Source: Streptomyces californicus (GTDB taxonomy: Bacteria > Actinomycetota > Actinomycetes > Streptomycetales > Streptomycetaceae). Taken from it: a DNA stretch of 44,938 bases. Of the stretch, positions 34,843 to 44,719 are shown piece by piece. The number at the start of each line of letters is the position of its first letter. The stretch's first letter is position 1. The stretch is taken from contig NZ_JNZZ01000039.1 of assembly GCF_000717645.1 (NCBI RefSeq), positions 1-44,938 of the forward strand. The letters run 5' to 3'. The notes beneath the pieces were generated by a model, which made no database searches, was not told where the DNA came from, and saw nothing but the letters and a program-made list of their open reading frames with translations. The position numbers and the translations under genes are program-made.

Positions 34843-37080
34843 GTGGAGAACGAGACCCACTACGCCGAGGCCGTCATCGACAACGGCACCTTCGGCACCC
34901 GCACCATCCGCTTCGAGACGGGCCGCCTGGCCAAGCAGGCCGCCGGCTCCGCCGTCGCGTACCTGGACGACGACACCATGGTGCTGTCGGCCACCACCGC
35001 TTCCAAGCGGCCCAAGGACAACCTCGACTTCTTCCCCCTCACGGTGGACGTCGAGGAGCGGCAGTACGCGGCCGGCAAGATCCCCGGCTCCTTCTTCCGC
35101 CGCGAGGGCCGCCCCTCCGAGGACGCGATCCTCACCTGCCGCCTGATCGACCGCCCGCTGCGCCCGTCCTTCAAGAAGGGCCTGCGCAACGAGATCCAGA
35201 TCGTCGAGACGGTCATGGCGCTCAACCCCGACCACCTGTACGACGTGGTCGCGATCAACGCCGCCTCCTGCTCCACCCAGCTCGCGGGCCTGCCCTTCTC
35301 CGGCCCGATCGGCGCCACCCGCGTCGCCCTGATCAAGAGCCAGTGGGTCGCCTTCCCGACGCACACCGAGCTCGAGGACGCCGTCTTCGACATGGTCGTC
35401 GCCGGTCGCGTCCTGGAGGACGGCGACGTCGCGATCATGATGGTCGAGGCCGAGGCCACCGAGAAGACCATCCAGCTCGTCAAGGACGGTGCCGAGGCTC
35501 CCACCGAGGAGATCGTCGCCGCCGGTCTGGAAGCGGCGAAGCCCTTCATCAAGACCCTCTGCAAGGCGCAGGCCGACCTGGCGTCCAAGGCCGCCAAGCC
35601 CGAGGGTGACTTCCCGGTCTTCCTGGACTACCAGGACGACGTCCTCGACGCCCTCGCCAAGGCCGTCACGCCCGAGCTGAAGCAGGCGCTCACCATCGCC
35701 GGCAAGCAGGAGCGCGAGACCGAGCTGGACCGCGTCAAGGAGATCGCCGCCGAGAAGCTCCTCCCGGCCTTCGAAGGCCGGGAGAAGGAGATCTCCGCCG
35801 CGTACCGCGCGCTGACCAAGAAGCTGGTCCGCGAGCGCGTCATCAAGGACAAGGTCCGCATCGACGGCCGCGGCGTCACGGACATCCGTACGCTCGCCGC
35901 CGAGGTCGAGGCCATCCCGCGCGTGCACGGCTCGGCGCTGTTCGAGCGTGGCGAGACCCAGATCCTGGGCGTCACCACCCTCAACATGCTCCGCATGGAG
36001 CAGCAGCTGGACACCCTCTCCCCGGTGACCCGCAAGCGCTACATGCACAACTACAACTTCCCGCCGTACTCCGTCGGCGAGACCGGCCGCGTGGGCTCGC
36101 CCAAGCGCCGCGAGATCGGCCACGGCGCTCTCGCCGAGCGCGCCATTGTGCCGGTCCTCCCGACCCGCGAGGAGTTCCCCTACGCGATCCGCCAGGTCTC
36201 CGAGGCGCTGGGCTCCAACGGCTCGACGTCCATGGGCTCGGTCTGCGCCTCCACCATGTCGCTGCTGAACGCCGGTGTGCCCCTCAAGGCCGCCGTCGCC
36301 GGTATCGCCATGGGCCTGATCTCGCAGGAGATCGACGGCAAGACCCACTACGTCGCCCTCACCGACATCCTCGGTGCGGAGGACGCCTTCGGCGACATGG
36401 ACTTCAAGGTCGCCGGCACCAAGCAGTTCGTGACCGCGCTCCAGCTCGACACCAAGCTCGACGGCATCCCCGCCTCGGTCCTGGCCGCCGCGCTGAAGCA
36501 GGCCCGTGACGCCCGTCTGCACATCCTGGACGTCATGAACGAGGCCATCGACGTCCCGGACGAGATGTCCCCGAACGCCCCGCGGATCATCACCGTCAAG
36601 ATCCCGGTGGACAAGATCGGTGAGGTCATCGGCCCCAAGGGCAAGATGATCAACCAGATCCAGGAGGACACCGGCGCCGACATCACGATCGAGGACGACG
36701 GCACGATCTACATCGGTGCGCAGCAGGGCTCGCAGGCCGAGGCCGCCCGCGCCACGATCAACGCCATCGCCAACCCGACCATGCCGGAGGTCGGCGAGCG
36801 CTACCTGGGCACGGTCGTCAAGACCACCACCTTCGGTGCGTTCGTCTCGCTCATGCCGGGCAAGGACGGTCTGCTGCACATCTCGCAGATCCGCAAGCTC
36901 GCCGGCGGCAAGCGCGTCGAGAACGTCGAGGACGTGCTCGGCGTCGGCGCCAAGGTCCAGGTCGAGATCGCCGAGATCGACTCCCGCGGCAAGCTCTCCC
37001 TCATCCCCGTCATCGAGGGCGCTGAGTCCGACGGCGGCTCCGCCGCGGGGTCCGAGAAGAAGGACGACACCGACAAGTGA
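34843..37080 (+). CDS. pnp: Polyribonucleotide nucleotidyltransferase (PNPase)
   Basis: A 745-aa protein that degrades RNA 3' to 5' by phosphorolysis and in Streptomyces also adds 3' tails. Two RNase PH domains ([20 protein letters not shown]; second: [33 protein letters not shown]) flank an all-helical linker. A KH domain ([20 protein letters not shown]) and an S1 domain ([20 protein letters not shown]) follow. I chose GTG 34843 ([11 protein letters not shown]) because GGAGAA lies 7 bases upstream; ATG 34828 would add five residues and destroy that ribosome site. The stop overlaps the peptidase start. Confidence 0.97.
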   Translation: MENETHYAEAVIDNGTFGTRTIRFETGRLAKQAAGSAVAYLDDDTMVLSATTASKRPKDNLDFFPLTVDVEERQYAAGKIPGSFFRREGRPSEDAILTCRLIDRPLRPSFKKGLRNEIQIVETVMALNPDHLYDVVAINAASCSTQLAGLPFSGPIGATRVALIKSQWVAFPTHTELEDAVFDMVVAGRVLEDGDVAIMMVEAEATEKTIQLVKDGAEAPTEEIVAAGLEAAKPFIKTLCKAQADLASKAAKPEGDFPVFLDYQDDVLDALAKAVTPELKQALTIAGKQERETELDRVKEIAAEKLLPAFEGREKEISAAYRALTKKLVRERVIKDKVRIDGRGVTDIRTLAAEVEAIPRVHGSALFERGETQILGVTTLNMLRMEQQLDTLSPVTRKRYMHNYNFPPYSVGETGRVGSPKRREIGHGALAERAIVPVLPTREEFPYAIRQVSEALGSNGSTSMGSVCASTMSLLNAGVPLKAAVAGIAMGLISQEIDGKTHYVALTDILGAEDAFGDMDFKVAGTKQFVTALQLDTKLDGIPASVLAAALKQARDARLHILDVMNEAIDVPDEMSPNAPRIITVKIPVDKIGEVIGPKGKMINQIQEDTGADITIEDDGTIYIGAQQGSQAEAARATINAIANPTMPEVGERYLGTVVKTTTFGAFVSLMPGKDGLLHISQIRKLAGGKRVENVEDVLGVGAKVQVEIAEIDSRGKLSLIPVIEGAESDGGSAAGSEKKDDTDK

Positions 37081-38456
37081 CGTCCCGTAGTTCCCGCGCG
37101 ACGGCCCGCACCTCCTCGGAGGGGCGGGCCGTCGCCCGTACCCAAACGCTTCTCAAGGGCACCGGCGGCATCGGAACGGTCCGCCGCACCGTCCTCCCCG
37201 GCGGTCTGCGGATCGTCACCGAGACCCTGCCCTCCGTCCGGTCCGCCACCTTCGGCATCTGGGCGAACGTCGGCTCCCGCGACGAGACGCCCACCCTGAA
37301 CGGCGCGACCCACTACCTCGAACACCTCCTCTTCAAGGGCACCGCCCAGCGCACCGCCCTCGACATCTCCGCCGCCATCGACGCGGTCGGCGGCGAGATG
37401 AACGCCTTCACGGCGAAGGAGTACACCTGCTACTACGCGCGGGTCCTCGACACCGACCTGCCGCTGGCCATCGACGTCGTCTGCGACATGCTGACCGGCT
37501 CGCTGATCGCCCCCGAGGACGTCGACGCCGAGCGCGGCGTCATCCTCGAAGAGATCGCGATGACCGAGGACGACCCGGGCGACTGCGTGCACGACCTGTT
37601 CGCGCACACCATGCTCGGCGACACCCCCCTCGGCCGCCCCGTCCTCGGCACCGTCGACACGATCAACGCCCTGAACCGCGGCCAGATCGCCCGCTTCTAC
37701 AAGAAGCACTACGACCCCACGCACCTGGTCGTCGCCGCCGCGGGCAACGTCGACCACGCCACGGTCGTCCGCCAGGTCCGCCGCGCCTTCGAGAAGGCCG
37801 GCGCCCTCTCCCGTACGGACGCGGTGCCCATGGCGCCCCGCGAGGGCTCCCGCACCCTGCGCGCCGCAGGCAAGGTCGAGCTGCTGAACCGCAAGACCGA
37901 GCAGGCCCACGTGGTCCTCGGCATGCCCGGCCTCGCCCGGACCGACGAGCGCCGCTGGGCCCTCGGCGTCCTGAACACCGCCCTCGGCGGCGGCATGAGC
38001 TCGCGCCTCTTCCAGGAGGTACGGGAGAAGCGCGGCCTGGCCTACAGCGTGTACTCGTACACCTCGGGCTTCGCCGACTGCGGACTCTTCGGCGTCTACG
38101 CGGGCTGCCGGCCCAGCCAGGTCCACGACGTCCTGAAGATCTGCCGCGACGAGCTGGACCGGGTCGCCACCCACGGCCTGGACGACGACGAGATCGTCCG
38201 CGCCATCGGCCAGCTCTCCGGCTCCACCGTCCTCGGCCTGGAGGACACCGGCGCGCTGATGAACCGGATCGGCAAGAGCGAGCTGTGCTGGGGCGAGCAG
38301 ATGTCGGTCGACGACATGCTGGCCCGTATCGCGGCGGTCACTCCCGACGACGTACGGCAGGTGGCGGGCGAACTCCTCACCCACCGCCCCTCGCTCTCGG
38401 TCATCGGCCCGCTCAAGGACAAGCAGGCGGACCGCCTCCACGAAGCGGTCTCCTAG
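37077..38456 (+). CDS. M16 family zinc metallopeptidase (processing-peptidase-like)
   Basis: A 459-aa protein with the inverted zinc motif H79-Y-L-E82-H83 and a third ligand Glu around 158-159 (ERGVILEEI). The C-terminal half holds the usual [26 protein letters not shown] region that binds substrate. No signal peptide is seen, so it is probably cytoplasmic. Such genes follow pnp in many actinobacteria and firmicutes; the substrate is unknown. GTG 37077 overlaps the pnp stop as GTGA. Confidence 0.93.
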   Translation: MTSRSSRATARTSSEGRAVARTQTLLKGTGGIGTVRRTVLPGGLRIVTETLPSVRSATFGIWANVGSRDETPTLNGATHYLEHLLFKGTAQRTALDISAAIDAVGGEMNAFTAKEYTCYYARVLDTDLPLAIDVVCDMLTGSLIAPEDVDAERGVILEEIAMTEDDPGDCVHDLFAHTMLGDTPLGRPVLGTVDTINALNRGQIARFYKKHYDPTHLVVAAAGNVDHATVVRQVRRAFEKAGALSRTDAVPMAPREGSRTLRAAGKVELLNRKTEQAHVVLGMPGLARTDERRWALGVLNTALGGGMSSRLFQEVREKRGLAYSVYSYTSGFADCGLFGVYAGCRPSQVHDVLKICRDELDRVATHGLDDDEIVRAIGQLSGSTVLGLEDTGALMNRIGKSELCWGEQMSVDDMLARIAAVTPDDVRQVAGELLTHRPSLSVIGPLKDKQADRLHEAVS

Positions 38457-38463
38457 GAAACGG

Positions 38464-38501
38464 CCGGCGGATCGGGGCGGCACCCGGTCCCGATCCGCCG
38501 G
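38464..38501 (+). terminator. 13-bp hairpin terminator after the M16 peptidase
   Basis: CCGGCGGATCGGG (38464-38476) pairs perfectly with 38489-38501 around a 12-base loop, directly after the peptidase stop and before dapB. Confidence 0.75.
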
Positions 38502-38535
38502 TCCCCCTGACCTCCCAAGCGCTCGCACCCCTTAA

Positions 38536-39297
<762 letters not shown>

Positions 39298-39305
39298 CTG
39301 AGCCC

Positions 39306-39758
39306 ATGCGCGCAAAGATCACCTACATCGTCACGGCCGTCGTCCTGGTCTTCTACTTCGTCCTGGTCGGCAGCCGCGGCCTGATGCTCATCCGGCACGG
39401 CACGCCGCTCACGGTCGCGTTCGGCGTCGCCGTGCTGGTGCTGCCGGTGATCGGCGTCTGGTTCCTCTGGAAGAACACCCAGTTCGTCCGCCGCGCCAAC
39501 GCCCTCGCGGCGGAGCTGGACGCGGAGGGCGGCCTCCCGGTCGACGACCTGGCCCGTACGCCGTCCGGGAGGATCGACCGGGACGCCGCCGACGCGGTCT
39601 TCGCCCGGCGCCGCGAGGAGGCCGAGGACGCCCCGGACGACTGGCGGGCCTGGTTCCGGCTGGCCGTCGCCTACCAGGACGCGCGGGACACGCCACGGGC
39701 CCGCAAGGCCATGCAGCGGGCGATCGCGCTGCACAGGTCACGCCTGTCCGGCGTCTGA
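39306..39758 (+). CDS. Small membrane protein with two N-terminal helices and a TPR-like tail
   Basis: A 150-aa protein. Helices at about 5-25 (YIVTAVVLVFYFVLVG) and 36-56 (VAFGVAVLVLPVIGVWFLW) precede a charged cytoplasmic tail whose end (DWRAWFRLAVAYQDARDTPRARKAMQRAIALH) looks like one tetratricopeptide repeat. It starts 8 bases after dapB and is probably co-transcribed with it. I do not know its function. Confidence 0.85.
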   Translation: MRAKITYIVTAVVLVFYFVLVGSRGLMLIRHGTPLTVAFGVAVLVLPVIGVWFLWKNTQFVRRANALAAELDAEGGLPVDDLARTPSGRIDRDAADAVFARRREEAEDAPDDWRAWFRLAVAYQDARDTPRARKAMQRAIALHRSRLSGV

Positions 39759-39781
39759 GGACGTCTCCGGATCGTTCACGC

Positions 39782-39835
39782 CGTACATGAGTGGGCCCGG
39801 AACCCCCGCGGGGGTTCCGGGCCCACTCATGTACG
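39782..39835. terminator. 54-bp perfect palindrome between convergent genes
   Basis: The sequence from 39782 to 39835 is its own reverse complement: a 27-bp stem with centre CCGCGG-like and essentially no loop, bounded by GTACATGAGTGGG and its complement. It sits between the convergent membrane-protein genes and should terminate both transcripts. Confidence 0.85.
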
Positions 39836-39844
39836 TACGGCGAC

Positions 39845-40396
39845 TCACCCGGGCCGGTACTCGTCCGCCCAGGCCTCGACCGCGTCCGTGGCCCGCTCGA
39901 ACGCCTCCTGGCGTCCGAGGAAGTCCGCGTTGTGGTCGCTGGCCAGCGGCGGCAGGGTCTCACCGCCGCGCCGGACCACGACGAGCGCCTGACCCTGGAC
40001 CGTACGGGGGAAGCCCATCCACTTGACGGGCTGCTGGACCGTACGGACCGCCGCCGCGTCGCCCCAGGCCACCGTGGTGGTCCGGAGGAAGCCGACGCGA
40101 CGGACGCCGTGGCGGCTGACCCACGCGCCGACCCGCAGCAGACGCAGGGCGGCGGCGATCACCGCACCGGCCAGGACCAGACACACGGTGGCGCCCGAAG
40201 GAGCTCCGGCCACCCCGATGATCATGGCCGCGAGCAGAACGAACGAGGCCAGCAACAACAGGGTGGCCGCCGCCGCGACCCGCCACGGGCCGGGGCGGTA
40301 GGGCCGCCGCCAGCTGTCGTGGTCGTCGAACGGCAGCGCGACGTCCTCCGCGCTCGCGTCGAATGCGCGGTCGGCCGTCAGAAAGGGCAGGGGCAC
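39845..40396 (-). CDS. PH-domain-like membrane protein
   Basis: A 183-aa protein. An acidic N-terminus (SAEDVALPFDDHDSWRRP) is followed by two helices (about 40-60 and 68-88), then a bacterial PH-like segment (VGAWVSRHGVRRVGFLRT, TVAWGDAAAVRTVQQP, VVVRRGGETL) and a helical end. The design matches the widespread Streptomyces membrane PH proteins of unknown role. The start is GTG 40396, with GAGG about 9 bases upstream. Confidence 0.85.
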   Translation of the reverse strand: MPLPFLTADRAFDASAEDVALPFDDHDSWRRPYRPGPWRVAAAATLLLLASFVLLAAMIIGVAGAPSGATVCLVLAGAVIAAALRLLRVGAWVSRHGVRRVGFLRTTTVAWGDAAAVRTVQQPVKWMGFPRTVQGQALVVVRRGGETLPPLASDHNADFLGRQEAFERATDAVEAWADEYRPG

Positions 40397-40490
40397 GACT
40401 CATCCTCACTCACAAGCACGCTCGATTGCTGTGCCCGGTGAGGCTACCGAGCGTCCCGCAGGCCCGACCACCCCAGGGGGTCCGTACGGG

Positions 40491-40730
40491 TCAGCGGCCC
40501 TGTGACGCGGTGGACTGCGTGCCCCGGTCCGGGGACGACCCGGAATCGAGCGCCGGGAGCCCGAGCAGCAGGGAGCCCGCGAGCCCGGCGACCACGGTCA
40601 GACCGACGAGGGACCGCCCCAGCAGTTCGGGAACGGAGGCGCGTGCGGCGGGCGGGGGAGTGACATTACTGCGGAACCGCTCGGACTCGGCGACGAACGA
40701 GAACGGGACGGATTCACGCCGGCGGAACAT
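40491..40730 (-). CDS. 79-aa single-pass membrane protein, function unknown
   Basis: A short protein with a basic N-terminus (MFRRRESVPFSFVAESERFRS), one hydrophobic helix (SLVGLTVVAGLAGSLLLGLPAL) and a Ser/Gly/Asp/Thr-rich extracytoplasmic tail. AAGGAG lies about 9 bases before the ATG. It is divergent from thyX. I do not recognise it. Confidence 0.65.
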   Translation of the reverse strand: MFRRRESVPFSFVAESERFRSNVTPPPAARASVPELLGRSLVGLTVVAGLAGSLLLGLPALDSGSSPDRGTQSTASQGR

Positions 40731-40948
40731 GAGGAAACTCTCCTTGATCTCTGTGGCGGGTGCTGCTAATGAGTCAGACGTACGAACGGCCGGATCGGTG
40801 CCCGAATCGCCGTACTTGTTGTGGAGACTCCACGAACGGCTGCCCGAGGCCGCCGCCGACATGCCTCCCTCGCCCGGGCCGTAAAGTGGTCGCCGCCCGG
40901 GCGATGCCCTCGGGCCTCCCCGCGCCGCCACTGGAAGGACCCCTGTCG
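40731..40948 (+). promoter_or_regulatory. thyX upstream region
   Basis: TAAAGT (40882-40887) is a candidate -10 box for thyX with poor -35 support. It lies in the loop of an inverted repeat CGCCCGGGC (40871-40879) / GCCCGGGCG (40895-40903), so operator or hairpin control is possible. GGAAGGA precedes the thyX GTG by about 10 bases. Confidence 0.4.
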
Positions 40949-41686
40949 GTGACCGACACCCCCGAACCCGCAAAGCCCCGTTTCCGCAGCGATGTCACCG
41001 TCGAGCTGGTGAAGAGCGACGCGCGCGACGCGGACGTGCTCTTCGCCGCCCGGGTCTCCACCGCCGGCGAGCAGTCCCTCGAAGAGGTCACCAAGGACCC
41101 CGAGCGCTCCAAGGGGCTCATCAACTACCTCATGCGGGACCGGCACGGCAGCCCGTTCGAGCACAACTCGATGACCTTCTTCATCAGCGCCCCGATCTTC
41201 GTCTTCCGCGAGTTCATGCGGCACCGCGTCGGCTGGTCGTACAACGAGGAATCGGGCCGCTACAGGGAGCTGGAGCCGGTCTTCTACGTCCCCGGAACCT
41301 CCCGCAAGCTCGTCCAGCAGGGCCGCCCCGGCAAGTACGAGTTCGTCCAGGGCACCGAGGAGCAGTACGACGTCACCACCCGCGCGATGGAGGAGTCCTA
41401 CCGGGCCTCCTACGACGCGTACCAGGAGATGCTGGCGGAGGGCGTGGCCCGTGAGGTCGCCCGCGCCGTCCTCCCCGTCGGCCTCTTCTCGTCGATGTAC
41501 GCCACCTGCAACGCGCGCTCGCTGATGCACTTCCTCGGCCTGCGCACCCAGCACGAGCTGGCGAAGGTCCCGTCCTTCCCGCAGCGCGAGATCGAGATGG
41601 TCGGCGAGCAGATGGAGGCCCACTGGGAGCAGCTCATGCCGCTGACTCATGCCGCCTTCAACAAAAATGGACGGGTCGCCCCATAG
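40949..41686 (+). CDS. thyX: Flavin-dependent thymidylate synthase
   Basis: A 245-aa enzyme that makes dTMP from dUMP with FAD and methylenetetrahydrofolate. The ThyX motif reads RHRVGWSYNEESGRY (from R91), with one residue more than the textbook RHR-x7-S spacing. Other landmarks are SPFEHNSMTF and ARSLMHFLGLR. The GTG start gives the normal family length, and upstream frame extensions are not protein-like. dapA follows after a hairpin. Confidence 0.95.
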   Translation: MTDTPEPAKPRFRSDVTVELVKSDARDADVLFAARVSTAGEQSLEEVTKDPERSKGLINYLMRDRHGSPFEHNSMTFFISAPIFVFREFMRHRVGWSYNEESGRYRELEPVFYVPGTSRKLVQQGRPGKYEFVQGTEEQYDVTTRAMEESYRASYDAYQEMLAEGVAREVARAVLPVGLFSSMYATCNARSLMHFLGLRTQHELAKVPSFPQREIEMVGEQMEAHWEQLMPLTHAAFNKNGRVAP

Positions 41687-41698
41687 GCGGTGTCCGTA

Positions 41699-41777
41699 TT
41701 GCGGCGTTTCGTGAAGTTCATATAGGCTGATCAAACGGACCCGGCACTGCTTGAACCCCCGAGCAGGCAGTGCCGGG
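41699..41777 (+). promoter_or_regulatory. Candidate dapA promoter followed by a hairpin
   Basis: TTGCGG (41699-41704), 18 bases, TAGGCT (41723-41728) could drive dapA. Just downstream CCCGGCACTGC (41740-41750) pairs perfectly with GCAGTGCCGGG (41767-41777), followed by a C/T-rich tract. The hairpin is either the thyX terminator or, if the promoter is real, an attenuator in the dapA leader. Confidence 0.5.
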
Positions 41778-41838
41778 CTCCTCTTCCCCGTCCCCCCGAG
41801 GGGACCCCGCGCGCTGAGCAACGAGTAGCGTGGTACCC

Positions 41839-42738
41839 ATGGCTCCGATCTCCACTCCGCAGACCCCCTTCGGGCGGGTCCTCACCGCTATGGTCACGCC
41901 CTTCACGGCGGACGGCGCTCTCGACCTCGACGGCGCCCAGCGGCTCGCCGCCCACCTGGTGGACGCCGGCAACGACGGCCTGATCGTCAACGGCACCACC
42001 GGTGAGTCCCCGACCACCAGTGACTCGGAGAAGGACCAGCTCGTACGGGCGGTGCTCGAAGCGGTCGGCGACCGCGCGCACGTCGTCGCCGGAATCGGCA
42101 CCAACGACACGCGCCACAGCGTCGAACTCGCCCGGACGGCCGAGAACAGCGGCGCCCACGGACTGCTCGCGGTGACGCCGTACTACAACAAGCCCCCGCA
42201 GGAGGGCCTCCTCCGGCACTTCACGGCCATCGCCGACTCCACCGGCCTGCCCGTCATGCTGTACGACATCCCCGGCCGCAGCGGGGTGCCGATCGACACC
42301 GAGACCCTCGTCCGGCTCGCCGACCACCCGCGGATCGTCGCGAACAAGGACGCCAAGGGAGACCTGGGGCGCGCCAGCTGGGCCATCGCCGAGTCGGGCC
42401 TCGCCTGGTACTCCGGCGACGACATGCTCAACCTGCCGCTCCTCTCGGTCGGCGCGGTCGGCTTCGTCTCCGTGGTCGGCCACGTGGTCACCCCGGAGCT
42501 GCGCGCCCTGATCGAGGCACACCTGGGCGGCGACGTCCAGAAGGCCACCGAGATCCATCAGAAGCTGCTCCCGGTCTTCACCGGGATGTTCCGCACGCAG
42601 GGCGTCATCACCACGAAGGCCGCCCTGACCCTCCAGGGCCTCCCGGCCGGACCGCTGCGCCTGCCCCTGGTGGAGCTCAGCGCCCAGGAGACGGCCCAGC
42701 TCAAGATCGATCTCGCCGCCGGCGGGGTACAGCTCTGA
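41839..42738 (+). CDS. dapA: 4-hydroxy-tetrahydrodipicolinate synthase
   Basis: A 299-aa aldolase-type enzyme joining pyruvate and aspartate semialdehyde, the first step of the diaminopimelate branch. Visible features: AMVTPFTADGALD, GTTGESPTTSDSEK, YYNKPPQEGL, the catalytic Tyr in LYDIPGRSGV, and the Schiff-base Lys170 in VANKDAKGD. ATG 41839 (MAPISTPQ) is chosen; a GTG three codons earlier is possible. It is followed by the RNase J gene. Confidence 0.96.
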   Translation: MAPISTPQTPFGRVLTAMVTPFTADGALDLDGAQRLAAHLVDAGNDGLIVNGTTGESPTTSDSEKDQLVRAVLEAVGDRAHVVAGIGTNDTRHSVELARTAENSGAHGLLAVTPYYNKPPQEGLLRHFTAIADSTGLPVMLYDIPGRSGVPIDTETLVRLADHPRIVANKDAKGDLGRASWAIAESGLAWYSGDDMLNLPLLSVGAVGFVSVVGHVVTPELRALIEAHLGGDVQKATEIHQKLLPVFTGMFRTQGVITTKAALTLQGLPAGPLRLPLVELSAQETAQLKIDLAAGGVQL

Positions 42739-42746
42739 GTACGGAC

Positions 42747-42778
42747 TTCACAACCGAACAGCTTCACAACTGAACAGC
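42747..42778. repeat. Tandem 16-bp repeat after dapA
   Basis: TTCACAACCGAACAGC (42747-42762) is followed at once by TTCACAACTGAACAGC (42763-42778), differing by one base. Its relatively low GC content stands out from the surroundings. Confidence 0.85.
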
Positions 42779-42832
42779 GAGGCGACTCGCATCGAGCAGC
42801 ACCCAAGACAACAGCAAGTGCACGAACGACAT

Positions 42833-42865
42833 GCGCGCCACGTGCCTCAGCGGTACGTGGCGCGC
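42833..42865 (+). promoter_or_regulatory. Hairpin directly before the RNase J ribosome site
   Basis: GCGCGCCACGT (42833-42843) pairs perfectly with ACGTGGCGCGC (42855-42865) around an 11-base loop. AAGGAG (42871-42876) follows 5 bases later. It may stabilise or expose the ribosome site, or be an RNase J autoregulation site. Confidence 0.65.
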
Positions 42866-42882
42866 GTGGTAAGGAGAGTCTT

Positions 42883-44568
42883 TTGAGTCATCCGCACCCT
42901 GAACTCGGTACCCCGCCGAAGCTCCCGAAGGGCGCCCTGCGGGTCACCCCGCTGGGCGGCCTGGGCGAGATCGGCCGCAACATGACGGTCTTCGAGTACG
43001 GCGGCCGCCTGCTCATCGTCGACTGCGGCGTCCTCTTCCCCGAGGAGGAGCAGCCGGGCATCGACCTGATCCTGCCGGACTTCACCACGATCCGGGACCG
43101 CCTGGACGACATCGAGGGCATCGTCCTCACGCACGGCCACGAGGACCACATCGGTGGTGTCCCGTACCTGCTGCGACTGAAGCCGGACATCCCGCTCATC
43201 GGCTCCAAGCTGACGCTCGCGCTGATCGAGGCGAAGCTCCAGGAGCACCGCATCCGTCCCTACACCCTGGAGGTGCAGGAAGGGCAGCGGGAGCGCATCG
43301 GCGTCTTCGACTGCGAGTTCATCGCGGTCAACCACTCGATTCCGGACGCCCTCGCCGTCGCCATCCGCACCCCCGCGGGCATGGCCGTGGCCACCGGTGA
43401 CTTCAAGATGGACCAGCTTCCGCTGGACGGCCGTCTCACCGACCTCCACGCGTTCGCGCGGCTGAGCGAGGAGGGCATCGACCTCCTCCTCTCCGACTCC
43501 ACGAACGCCGAGGTCCCCGGGTTCGTGCCGCCGGAGCGGGACATCTCCAACGTCCTGCGCACGGTCTTCGCGAACGCCCAGAAGCGCATCATCGTGGCGA
43601 GCTTCGCCAGCCACGTGCACCGCATCCAGCAGATCCTGGACGCCGCCCACGAGTACGGCCGCCGGGTCGCCTTCGTCGGCCGCTCGATGGTCCGCAACAT
43701 GGGCATCGCCCGTGATCTGGGCTATCTGAAGGTCCCCGCCGGCCTGGTCGTCGACGTGAAGACCCTCGACGACCTGCCGGACGACGAGGTCGTGCTGGTC
43801 TGCACCGGCTCGCAGGGCGAGCCGATGGCGGCCCTGTCCCGGATGGCCAACCGCGACCACCAGATCCGGATCGTCCCGGGCGACACGGTGATCCTCGCGT
43901 CGTCGCTGATCCCGGGCAACGAGAACGCGGTCTACCGCGTGATCAACGGCCTGACCCGCTGGGGCGCGAACGTCGTCCACAAGGGCAACGCCAAGGTGCA
44001 CGTCTCGGGCCACGCCTCGGCCGGCGAGCTGCTGTACTTCTACAACATCTGCAAGCCGAAGAACCTGATGCCGGTCCACGGCGAGTGGCGCCACCTGCGC
44101 GCCAACGCCGAACTGGGCGCCCTCACCGGCGTGCCGAAGGACCACATCGTCATCGCCGAGGACGGCGTGGTCGTCGACCTCATCGACGGCAAGGCCAAGA
44201 TCGTCGGCAAGGTCCAGGCCGGTTACGTCTACGTGGACGGCCTCTCCGTCGGCGACGTCACCGAGACCTCCCTCAAGGACCGCCGCATCCTCGGCGACGA
44301 GGGCATCATCTCGGTGTTCATCGTGGTCGACAGCTCCTCGGGCAAGATCGTGGGCGGCCCCCACATCCAGGCTCGCGGCTCCGGCATCGACGACAACGCC
44401 TTCGCCGGCGTCACGCCGAAGATCCAGGAAGCCCTGGACAAGTCGGCGCAGGACGGCGTGATGGAGCCCCACCAGCTCCAGCAGATGGTGCGCCGGACGG
44501 TCGGCAAGTGGGTGTCCGACACCTACCGCCGCCGCCCGATGATCCTTCCGGTCGTCGTCGAGGTCTGA
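42883..44568 (+). CDS. rnj: Ribonuclease J
   Basis: A 561-aa metallo-beta-lactamase/beta-CASP ribonuclease with endo- and 5' to 3' exonuclease activity in mRNA decay and rRNA maturation. The metal motif LTHGHEDHIGG (H84, H86, D88, H89) is followed by beta-CASP landmarks (LLLSDSTNAEVPG, ASFASHVHRIQQI, CTGSQGEPMAAL, HVSGHAS and MPVHGEWRHL). The C-terminal domain ends RRPMILPVVVEV. The start is TTG 42883, 6 bases after AAGGAG. Confidence 0.96.
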   Translation: MSHPHPELGTPPKLPKGALRVTPLGGLGEIGRNMTVFEYGGRLLIVDCGVLFPEEEQPGIDLILPDFTTIRDRLDDIEGIVLTHGHEDHIGGVPYLLRLKPDIPLIGSKLTLALIEAKLQEHRIRPYTLEVQEGQRERIGVFDCEFIAVNHSIPDALAVAIRTPAGMAVATGDFKMDQLPLDGRLTDLHAFARLSEEGIDLLLSDSTNAEVPGFVPPERDISNVLRTVFANAQKRIIVASFASHVHRIQQILDAAHEYGRRVAFVGRSMVRNMGIARDLGYLKVPAGLVVDVKTLDDLPDDEVVLVCTGSQGEPMAALSRMANRDHQIRIVPGDTVILASSLIPGNENAVYRVINGLTRWGANVVHKGNAKVHVSGHASAGELLYFYNICKPKNLMPVHGEWRHLRANAELGALTGVPKDHIVIAEDGVVVDLIDGKAKIVGKVQAGYVYVDGLSVGDVTETSLKDRRILGDEGIISVFIVVDSSSGKIVGGPHIQARGSGIDDNAFAGVTPKIQEALDKSAQDGVMEPHQLQQMVRRTVGKWVSDTYRRRPMILPVVVEV

Positions 44569-44588
44569 CCCCTCGATGACCGCCTGAC

Positions 44589-44631
44589 CTGGAGCGGGGC
44601 CCTCGATTTGCATCGGGGAGCCCCGCTCCAG
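44589..44631 (+). terminator. RNase J gene terminator
   Basis: CTGGAGCGGGGC (44589-44600) pairs perfectly with GCCCCGCTCCAG (44620-44631); the loop itself can pair further (CGAT/ATCG). Confidence 0.8.
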
Positions 44632-44719
44632 TACGTTTACGTTTCCGCCTGAACGGGAAGCACGGCGCACGGTTGCGTGCCCGGAGCTGAGCCCGACGGG
44701 GCGGGAAATCCGACTCAGA

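Noticed and set aside
34840..36879. 679-aa reverse open frame across pnp
   Set aside because: Antisense shadow of a highly conserved gene; no family resemblance.
40363..40884. 173-aa forward open frame opposite the small membrane protein
   Set aside because: No ribosome site, mixed low-complexity composition, and it crosses the divergent thyX promoter region.
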